Shown here in pieces: positions 57,658 to 64,000 of a stretch of 64,000 nucleotides of DNA; position 1 is the stretch's first letter, and each line of letters starts with the position of its first letter. The translations under genes were made by a program, and so were the position numbers. Origin of the DNA: Neorhizobium galegae (GTDB lineage: Bacteria; Pseudomonadota; Alphaproteobacteria; Rhizobiales; Rhizobiaceae); contig NZ_JAGIPG010000001.1 in the NCBI RefSeq assembly GCF_017877055.1, forward strand, positions 248,001 through 312,000, written 5' to 3'. The notes below the pieces were generated by a model. The model made no database searches, was not told the origin of the DNA, and saw only the letters and a program-made list of their open reading frames with translations.

Positions 57658-59692
57658 GACCTTTATCGATACGTCCCTTTCCGTCGCAGTCGATATCGGC
57701 GGCACCTTCACCGACGTCGCGCTTCTCGACCGTGCCACCGGCAAGGTCTGGCGGGCAAAGACGCCGAGCGTGCCCTCCGATCCTTCGGAAGCCTTCCTCA
57801 ACGGCATTCGCCTGGCGCTCACCGACGCCGGCCGCGAGGCTTCCTCGCTGGGTCAGGTCCTGCATGGCACGACTGTCGCGACCAACATGATCCTGGAAGA
57901 CAAGGGCGCCCGCACGGCGCTGGTCACCACCAAGGGTTTCCGCCATGTGCTGAACATCGGCCGCCAGGACATTCCCCGCAAGGCGAACCTCTATACCTGG
58001 GTGAAGCCGGCGCGGCCTGTGCCCGCCTCGCGCATCGTCGAGATCGACGAGCGCATCGCCGCCGGCGGTGGGGTACTCGATGCCTTGGATGAAGATAGCG
58101 TGCGGGCTGCAGCAAAGGCGATCCGCGGCATGGATGTGGAGGCGGTCGCCGTCTGCCTGCTGCACGCGTTTGCCAATCCGGTGCATGAGAAGCGCGCAGC
58201 CGAAATACTGCGCGAGGAACTGCCGCATCTCGCTGTTACCACCTCGACCGACGTTCTGCCTGTCGTGCGCGAGTTCGAACGCACGCTGACGACCGTGCTC
58301 AATGCCACCGTCATGCCGGGCGTCACCACCTATGTGGGCCGGCTCGAAAAGCGGCTTGAGGACGAGAAGGTTGCCGCTCCACTGCTGTTGATGCAGTCGA
58401 ACGGCGGTGTCGCCGGAGCGGCGACCATTCGCCAGGCTCCGGCGCTGACGGCACTGTCAGGCCCTGCGGCCGGGGTGGTCGGGGCGCGCTCCGTCGCGGC
58501 TGCCTGCGGTATCAAGGACATCATCACCGTCGATATCGGCGGCACCAGCGCCGATATCTGCCTGATCAAGGACGGCAAGATCGGCCTCACCCAGCACGGC
58601 AAGGTCGGCGAATGGCCGCTGCCGCTGCCGATGGTCGACATGGTGACGATCGGCGCCGGTGGCGGTTCGATCGCCAAGGTGGCGGACGACACGCTGACCG
58701 TCGGCCCGCAGAGCGCCGGTGCCCGTCCAGGCCCCGCAGCCTATGGCCATGGTGGCGAGAACCCGACGGTGACCGACGCGCATGTCGTGCTCGGACATCT
58801 GCCGGCCCGCCTCCTCGGGGGCCGCATGGCGCTCGACGCCGATGCCGCCCGCAAGGCGGTCGACGGCAAGGTGGCGACGCCGCTCGGCCTTTCGACGGCA
58901 ACGGCCGCGCGCGGTATCCTCGCGATCGTCGACAACCACATGGTCGGCGCCGTGCGCGTCGTCTCGGTCGAGCGTGGCCATGATCCGCGCGATTTCACGC
59001 TGGTGCCCTTCGGTGGTGCCGGTCCGCTGCATGGCTGCGCGCTTGCCGAACTGCTTGGCATTTCCCGCATCATGATCGCGCCGGCTCCGGGCATTCTCTG
59101 CGCCGACGGCCTGCTGGCCGCCGACCTCAAGGCCGAGTTCAGCCGGACGCTGCCGAAGGCCGGCGCCATTGATGTGGCCACCGCCAACGGCATCGTCGGC
59201 GAACTCAAGGCCCAGGCATCCGCCTGGTTCGACATGGAGGGCGTGGCCGAAAAGGACCGACGCATCGCGACCGTTGCGCTGTTGCGCTATCACGGCCAGG
59301 GCGGCGAGCTTGCCGTGACCTGGGGCGAAACCCGCGAGGCTGTGGAAGCCGCCTTCGCCGCCGAGCACAAGGCGCTCTACGGTTTTGCGCTGGAAGCCGC
59401 GATCGAACTGGTGACCCTGCGCGTCGAAGCCGCCGGCATGACGGTCGAACCGCCGCCGGCTGTTCTGGAGAAGGGCTTCGATGTCACCCCGTTCGACCAT
59501 GTGCCGGTGCATTTCGAAAGCGGCGTGGCGAGCGTTCCGGTCGTCGACCGTTCGACGCTCGGTGCCGGCGCAACGTTCCAGGGGCCGATGATCCTCACCC
59601 AGCTCGACACGACGACACTGGTTGCGCCCGGCTGGAGCGGCACGGTTCACGGTTCCGGCGCCGTTCTTCTCACCCGCAAGCAGGATGCATGA
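57644..59692 (+). CDS. Hydantoinase A/5-oxoprolinase family subunit
   Basis: The 682-residue ATP-binding subunit has the HyuA N-terminal phosphate motif VAVDIGGTFTDVALLD near 15-30, then LHGTTVATNMILE near 75, and the central actin-like repeat DIGGTSADICLIKDGK near 295 and GAGGGSIAKV near 335. The C-terminal region has VPFGGAGPLHGCALAELLG near 450. ATG 57644 is preferred because CAGGAG lies 7 bases before it; ATG 57638 is alternative. It overlaps the B subunit gene by 14 bases. Confidence 0.92.
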   Translation: MSSPETFIDTSLSVAVDIGGTFTDVALLDRATGKVWRAKTPSVPSDPSEAFLNGIRLALTDAGREASSLGQVLHGTTVATNMILEDKGARTALVTTKGFRHVLNIGRQDIPRKANLYTWVKPARPVPASRIVEIDERIAAGGGVLDALDEDSVRAAAKAIRGMDVEAVAVCLLHAFANPVHEKRAAEILREELPHLAVTTSTDVLPVVREFERTLTTVLNATVMPGVTTYVGRLEKRLEDEKVAAPLLLMQSNGGVAGAATIRQAPALTALSGPAAGVVGARSVAAACGIKDIITVDIGGTSADICLIKDGKIGLTQHGKVGEWPLPLPMVDMVTIGAGGGSIAKVADDTLTVGPQSAGARPGPAAYGHGGENPTVTDAHVVLGHLPARLLGGRMALDADAARKAVDGKVATPLGLSTATAARGILAIVDNHMVGAVRVVSVERGHDPRDFTLVPFGGAGPLHGCALAELLGISRIMIAPAPGILCADGLLAADLKAEFSRTLPKAGAIDVATANGIVGELKAQASAWFDMEGVAEKDRRIATVALLRYHGQGGELAVTWGETREAVEAAFAAEHKALYGFALEAAIELVTLRVEAAGMTVEPPPAVLEKGFDVTPFDHVPVHFESGVASVPVVDRSTLGAGATFQGPMILTQLDTTTLVAPGWSGTVHGSGAVLLTRKQDA

Positions 59693-59693
59693 C

Positions 59694-61076
59694 ATGACGG
59701 AAGCCCAGACCGATCTCGACCGCGTCTTCGCGCATATCGAGGAAAACCGCGAAAGCTTCATCGAACGGGTGATGGATTATGTCCGGCATCCCTCGATCAG
59801 CGCGCAGAACAAGGGCATCGCGGAAGTGGCGGCCATCCTCGTCGACATGCTGAACGGCATGGGCATGGAGGCGACCACCATACCGACCAAGAACCATCCG
59901 ATGGTTCTCGGCCGAATGGAAAAGCAGCCGGGCAAGCCGACCGTGCTTCTCTACGGCCATTACGACGTGCAGCCGCCGGAGCCTTACGAACTCTGGGACA
60001 GCCCGCCGTTCGAGCCGACCATCCGCAACGGCCGCATCTATGCGCGCGGCATCGGCGACAACAAGGGCCAGCATTTCGCCCAGCTGATGGCGCTGGAATC
60101 GCATCTGAAGGTGACTGGCGAACTGCCCTGCAACGTCATCTTCCTGCTGGAAGGCGAGGAGGAGATCGGCAGCCCGCATATCGCCGAGTTCGTCGCCGAG
60201 CATGCGGACAAGCTGAATGCCGCCGATCTGGTCGTTACCTCCGATGGCCCGCTGCATGAATCGGATGCGCCGATCATCACCTTTGGCGTGCGCGGCGTCG
60301 CGTCCTTCGAACTGCGTGCCAAGACCGCCAATCGTGATGCCCATTCCGGCAATTTCGGCGGCGTCATGCCGAACGCGATCTGGAAGCTGGTGCATCTGCT
60401 GGCGACGATGAAGAACGACAAGGGCGAGATCACCATCGATGGCCTGCATGACGTCATCGTCCCGCCGACCAATATGGAGCGTGAGGCAGTCAGCAAGCTG
60501 CCGCTCGATCTCGACGCGATCAAGGCCGATCTCGGCATCAAGGAACTCGACGCGCCGCTCGACCGCGGTTATTTCGACCGGCTGATGTTCCATCCGACGC
60601 TGACGATCAACGGCCTGCATGGCGGTTACGGCGGCCCGGGCCAGAAGACGGTTCTGCCCTGCGAGGCGTTTGCCAAATGCGATATCCGCCTCGTGGAAAG
60701 CCTGACGCCGGATTACGTGTTCGAGAAGGTGCGGGCGCATGTCGCGGCTCATGCGCCGGACGTGGAGTTTGTACCGCTCAACGCCATGCTGCCGTCGAAG
60801 ACGCCGATGGACAGCCCGTTCGCACCGGTCATCCAGGACGCGATCTTCACCGCCCGCGGCGTCGAACCGCTGCTCTACCCGACAGTTGGGGGCTCGTTGC
60901 CGGATTATGTGTTCACGAAGATCCTGAAGAAGCCGGCGTTCGTGGTGCCTTACGCCAATGCGGATGAGGCGAACCACGCGCCGAACGAAAATTTGAAGCT
61001 GGATCTGTTCATCGCCGGAATCAAGACTGGGGCAGCGCTGCTGACGAAGCTGGGTGAGATGAAGATTGATACGTAA
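59694..61076 (+). CDS. M20-family dipeptidase/carboxypeptidase
   Basis: The 460-residue metallopeptidase has the metal and catalytic motifs LLYGHYDVQP near 85, GIGDNKGQ near 120 and LEGEEEIGSP near 155, and the dimerisation-domain motif DAHSGNFGG near 218. Close relatives hydrolyse dipeptides or N-carbamoyl compounds, which would be the next step after cyclic-amide opening. ATG 59694 follows AGGA by 8 bases and lies just after the HyuA stop. It is the last gene of the operon. Confidence 0.9.
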   Translation: MTEAQTDLDRVFAHIEENRESFIERVMDYVRHPSISAQNKGIAEVAAILVDMLNGMGMEATTIPTKNHPMVLGRMEKQPGKPTVLLYGHYDVQPPEPYELWDSPPFEPTIRNGRIYARGIGDNKGQHFAQLMALESHLKVTGELPCNVIFLLEGEEEIGSPHIAEFVAEHADKLNAADLVVTSDGPLHESDAPIITFGVRGVASFELRAKTANRDAHSGNFGGVMPNAIWKLVHLLATMKNDKGEITIDGLHDVIVPPTNMEREAVSKLPLDLDAIKADLGIKELDAPLDRGYFDRLMFHPTLTINGLHGGYGGPGQKTVLPCEAFAKCDIRLVESLTPDYVFEKVRAHVAAHAPDVEFVPLNAMLPSKTPMDSPFAPVIQDAIFTARGVEPLLYPTVGGSLPDYVFTKILKKPAFVVPYANADEANHAPNENLKLDLFIAGIKTGAALLTKLGEMKIDT

Positions 61077-61125
61077 TTTGGGGCAGAGGCTTGTGTTGTC
61101 ACATACCGCCTCCGGCCCGCCGCCC

Positions 61126-61235
61126 CGTCGTCATCCTCGGGCTTGGTCCGAGGATCCATCCGCTTGGTGACGCGCCTCAATGCAGCCAACCTTGGTGGGC
61201 TTGGCCTGGATCCTCGGTCAAGCCCGGGGACGACG
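61126..61235. repeat. Intergenic palindromic repeat (MITE-like)
   Basis: The gap between the convergent M20 and AcuI genes contains 30-bp imperfect inverted repeats: CGTCGTCATCCTCGGGC... ending GATCCA (61126-61158) and the reverse, TGGATCCTCGGTCAAGCCCG... ending CGACG (61207-61235), around about 48 bases. Such GTCATCC-CGAGGATCC palindromes are dispersed in rhizobial genomes. No coding sequence lies inside. Confidence 0.75.
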
Positions 61236-61297
61236 GCGGTGAGGAAGGGGCTTTGATCCGCGCTTGATGGCGTGGGCTGCCAAGTAGAAACTACGGC

Positions 61298-62293
61298 CTA
61301 CTTCGTCACATCGATCACCACCCGGCCCCGGATCTTGCCGGCGATGATGTCCTCTGCCAACTGCGGCAGGTTCGACATCGGCTCTGTCGTCGTGATGTCC
61401 GAAAGCTTGGCGGGATCGAGATCGCGGGCCAGCCGCGCCCAGGCCGACAGTCGCTGTTCCCGGGTGGCGATGACGCTGTCGACCCCGATCAGAGTCACGG
61501 CGCGCAGGATATGCGGCAGCACGGTTCCCGGAAGGTCGGCGCCACCGGCGAGGCCACAGGCGGCGATGGCGCAGCCGCGCATGGTCTGGGAGAGCGCATT
61601 GACGAGAGTCGTCGAGCCGACGCTGTCGACGCCGCCGGTCCAGCGTTCCTTCTGCAGCGGGCCGCCCTTTTCGGCAAGCACGGCGCGGTCGATGAAATTG
61701 GTGGCGCCGAGCGAGGCGAGATAGTCGTGGGTTTCCGGCCGTCCCGTGGAGGCGGTGACATTGTAGCCGCGGGCCGCCAGGAGCGCGATTGCCACCGAGC
61801 CGACGCCGCCGGCCGCACCGGTCACCAGCACTTCGCCTTCACCCGGCTTGATCGAACCCCATTTCTCCAGCGCGTCGACGCAGAGTGCCGCGGTATAACC
61901 GGCGGTGCCGATCGCCATCGCCTGTTCCATCGAGAAGGCATCGGGCAGGCGGATCAGCCATTCCGGCTTGACGCGCTGGTAGCGGCCAAAGGCACCCCAT
62001 TCGGTTTCGGAAAGGCCCCAGCCGTTCAGAACGACCTTGTCGCCGGCCTTCCATTCCGGGGAACGGGATTCGACCACGGTGCCGGAAAGGTCGATGCCGC
62101 CGATCATCGGCAGGCGCCGGGCGATGCGGCCCTTGCCGGTGATCGCCAAGCCGTCCTTGTAGTTCAGCGTCGAAAAGGCGATCTCGACCAGCACGTCATT
62201 GTCGGGAAGGTCGGCGATCGAGATTTCTCTGAAGGCACCTTTCGGCTTGCCGTCGATGGCGTCGATGACCATGGCGGTGAAGGTCTCGGTCAT
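61298..62293 (-). CDS. acuI: Acrylyl-CoA reductase/quinone reductase of the YhdH/AcuI family
   Basis: The 331-residue MDR protein has the family motifs STLNYKDGLAITGKG near 42-56, GGIDLSGTV near 66-74, GTAGYTAALCVDALE near 128 and the NADPH site VTGAAGGVGSVAIALLA near 155. AcuI proteins reduce acrylyl-CoA to propionyl-CoA with NADPH. ATG 62293 has GGGAGAGAAAC upstream. It follows the FadR-type regulator by 49 bases and is probably co-transcribed with it. Confidence 0.83.
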   Translation of the reverse strand: MTETFTAMVIDAIDGKPKGAFREISIADLPDNDVLVEIAFSTLNYKDGLAITGKGRIARRLPMIGGIDLSGTVVESRSPEWKAGDKVVLNGWGLSETEWGAFGRYQRVKPEWLIRLPDAFSMEQAMAIGTAGYTAALCVDALEKWGSIKPGEGEVLVTGAAGGVGSVAIALLAARGYNVTASTGRPETHDYLASLGATNFIDRAVLAEKGGPLQKERWTGGVDSVGSTTLVNALSQTMRGCAIAACGLAGGADLPGTVLPHILRAVTLIGVDSVIATREQRLSAWARLARDLDPAKLSDITTTEPMSNLPQLAEDIIAGKIRGRVVIDVTK

Positions 62294-62342
62294 GTTTCTC
62301 TCCCGATGTTCTGGTGTGCCCGATATTCTGGCGTGATTGAAT

Positions 62343-63101
62343 TTAGGCGGAGGCCTGCGAAGGCGCATCGCGCCTGGCGCGCGCGTCGAGCACGGCGGAA
62401 TAGCTTTCGCGCACATAGGCGAGCAGCCGGGCCAGCGCATCGGCAGCTCTGGCATCTGCACGGTCGCGCACCGCATCGACGATTTCCTGGTGCAGCGAGG
62501 CGACGTGGTGGCGTTCGCGGACCCGGAAGACGATCATGTTGGTGATCGGAATGAAGGCTTCGATGACGGTGTACATCATCAGTTTCAGGGGGCCGTTGCC
62601 GGTCGATTCCACCAGCGCCCGGTGAAAGCGCACGTCGGATGCGCAGAAATCCTCGTCGCTGACCGCCTCGTCCAGTTGCAGGGCGATTTCCGCCTGCATC
62701 GCTGCGAGGTCGGCTTCGCTGCGGTTTGCAGCGGCCAGCCGGCAGCATACGGCTTCCGTTTCCAGCCTTGCGGTGATGATTTCTTCGATATCGAAGGCGC
62801 CGATGCCGACGAGCAGTGTGGCAGCCCCGGTAATTGCCTTCGAAAGGCCCTCCGGATCCGGCCGCTTGACGAAATTGCCGCCGGTCGGGCCGCGCTTGGA
62901 ATGAATGAGGTTCTGGGCGGCGAGACGCTTCAGCGCCTCGCGCACGGTCGGGCGGGAAATGCCGAAACTCTTGGCGAGCTCTTCCTCGGTCGGCAGGCGT
63001 TCGTCGATCTTCAGCCGGCCGTCCATGATCGCGGAACGGATGTTGTCGGACACTTGCCTGGCGATGCCCGTGCGGACAACCTCGTCGTATTTGAGGATCA
63101 T
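62343..63101 (-). CDS. GntR-family regulator, FadR/FCD type
   Basis: The 252-residue regulator has a winged helix (about 8-75: IARQVSDNIRSAIMDGRLK, LPTEEELAKSFGISRPTVREAL) and a C-terminal FCD helical domain (about 95-235), with metal-type ligands in DVRFHRALVES and LHQEIVDAV. Regulators of this type next to GlcD/LldD-type oxidases often respond to lactate or glycolate. It is divergent from the FAD oxidase. GGAAGGA precedes ATG 63101. Confidence 0.88.
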   Translation of the reverse strand: MILKYDEVVRTGIARQVSDNIRSAIMDGRLKIDERLPTEEELAKSFGISRPTVREALKRLAAQNLIHSKRGPTGGNFVKRPDPEGLSKAITGAATLLVGIGAFDIEEIITARLETEAVCCRLAAANRSEADLAAMQAEIALQLDEAVSDEDFCASDVRFHRALVESTGNGPLKLMMYTVIEAFIPITNMIVFRVRERHHVASLHQEIVDAVRDRADARAADALARLLAYVRESYSAVLDARARRDAPSQASA

Positions 63102-63263
63102 GTCATCCTTCCCGCGTATTCCTGGCCCGCGCATTCCCGGGGCTCAGTCTCCTGTCTATAGTGATGCCATGGCGGCGGTGAAAAGGCTACTGCTTTTTAA
63201 ATATAGGTTTGACAAATAGGGGAATGGGAATAACTTCGCCCCAAGAAAAGAGGGAACGAGAGA

Positions 63264-64000
63264 ATGGGCGCAACCGCATTCGGTGGAGCCGGAGCGCAGG
63301 GCAGTGAAGGCGGCATTGCGGAGGAGAGCACCTTGTCCTCCGACCGCGTGAACCGTCTTCTCTCCAGCCTCGAAAACCGGCTGGATGCCGCCGCGATCCT
63401 AGCCGGCGATGCGGTTTCCGATGGTTATGCCGCCGATGCGACTGCTCGTGGCAGTCGACCAGCCGCCGTCCTGCGTCCGCGCAACACCGAAGACGTTTCC
63501 GCCATTCTCTCTGTTGCGAATGAACTCCGCCAGCCGATCGTCGTGCAAGGCGGCCGCACCGGGCTTTCCGGTTCCTCCCGGCCGGTCGAAGGCGAGGTCT
63601 CCATCTCGCTCGAACGGATGAATGGCATCGAGTCGATCGACGCGGCGGCCCAGACGATGATCGTCAAGGCGGGCACGCCGCTGCAGGTCGTCCAGCAGGC
63701 GGCGAGCGATGCGGGCCTGTTTTTCGGCGTCGATATTGGCGCCCGCGGCACCGCGACGGTTGGCGGCAATATTGCCACCAATGCCGGTGGTATCCGGGTT
63801 CTGCGCTATGGCATGTACCGGGCGCAGGTCATGGGGCTGGAAGCGGTGCTGCCGGATGGCACGATCCTCTCCTCGCTCAAGGGTCTGGCGAAGGACAATT
63901 CCGGCTATGACCTCAATCCGCTGTTCATCGGCACCGAAGGCACGATCGGCGTCATCACCCGCGCCTGCCTGAAGCTGCATCCGAAACCGCTGGTCGAGCG
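63264..64000 (+). CDS. FAD-linked oxidase, GlcD/D-2-hydroxyglutarate dehydrogenase type (partial)
   Basis: The gene runs off the window; 245 residues are visible. The FAD-binding (PCMH-type) domain is clear: VLRPRNTEDVSAILSVAN near 75, VQGGRTGLSGSSRP near 98, the FAD-binding GGNIATNAGGIRVLRYG near 175 and DNSGYDLNPLFIGTEGTIG near 212. Substrates in this family are D-2-hydroxy acids such as glycolate, D-lactate or D-2-hydroxyglutarate. ATG 63264 has AGAGGGAACGAGA upstream. The first 20 residues are Gly-rich and unlike the family norm, so a slightly later start is possible. Confidence 0.85.
   Translation, partial: MGATAFGGAGAQGSEGGIAEESTLSSDRVNRLLSSLENRLDAAAILAGDAVSDGYAADATARGSRPAAVLRPRNTEDVSAILSVANELRQPIVVQGGRTGLSGSSRPVEGEVSISLERMNGIESIDAAAQTMIVKAGTPLQVVQQAASDAGLFFGVDIGARGTATVGGNIATNAGGIRVLRYGMYRAQVMGLEAVLPDGTILSSLKGLAKDNSGYDLNPLFIGTEGTIGVITRACLKLHPKPLVE

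Overview
The window looks like the chromosome, or a chromid, of an alphaproteobacterium of the family Rhizobiaceae (Rhizobium, Agrobacterium or Ensifer relatives). Three things point there: a succinoglycan gene block in the same order as the exoHKLAMONP segment of Sinorhizobium meliloti, a rhizobial-type nitrate assimilation operon with nasST, and very dense ABC-importer catabolic operons. No tRNA, rRNA, CRISPR array, transposase or prophage gene was seen.

Layout. (1) 1-727: non-coding upstream region. (2) 728-10194, plus strand: exoH, exoK, exoL, exoA, exoM, exoO, exoN and exoP, for succinoglycan side-chain glycosylation, succinylation, trimming, UDP-glucose supply and chain-length control, closed by a strong terminator at 10206-10230. 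(3) 23403-10233, minus strand: nasT and nasS, then a leader with a near-perfect sigma-54 promoter, then nrtA, nrtB, nrtC, nirB, nirD, an FNT-family nitrite channel, nasA and cysG: nitrate import, reduction to ammonium, and siroheme supply. (4) 23556-26009: an FtsK-type DNA translocase without membrane segments, followed by a gap holding a candidate structured RNA, then a class I aminotransferase. (5) 27812-33225: a sulfoquinovose-degradation core: flavin reductase, aldo/keto reductase and alkanesulfonate-type monooxygenase on the minus strand, with a divergent GntR regulator and a GH31 sulfoquinovosidase. (6) 33456-42717: a ROK repressor with a Gfo/Idh/MocA dehydrogenase and a ThuA protein, divergent from a sugar ABC importer and a phosphodiesterase; two matching operator-like sites lie between the two units. 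(7) 42825-45855: a FrcK-like P-loop kinase and a lone CoxL-type molybdenum hydroxylase subunit. (8) 46115-61076: an M28 peptidase and an IclR regulator facing a large operon with an oligopeptide-type ABC importer, a quinone reductase, hydantoinase/oxoprolinase subunits and an M20 peptidase. (9) 61298-64000: an AcuI-like reductase, a FadR-type regulator and the start of a GlcD/D2HGDH-type FAD oxidase cut by the window end.

Most notable: the solute-binding protein at 49098-50750 reads as a circular permutation of a family-5 binding protein, with the segment that is normally C-terminal placed directly after the signal peptide. The sulfoquinovosidase keeps all three sulfonate-recognition residues known from E. 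coli YihQ and sits beside the three enzymes of the sulfo-SMO route, so the bacterium probably uses the plant sulfolipid head group. Two regulators can be tied to their targets by paired palindromes: a GAAAC-N3-GTTTC site for the IclR regulon and a 25-bp ATTTAATTCG-led site for the ROK regulon. The nitrate leader combines nitrogen (sigma-54) control with probable NasT antitermination.
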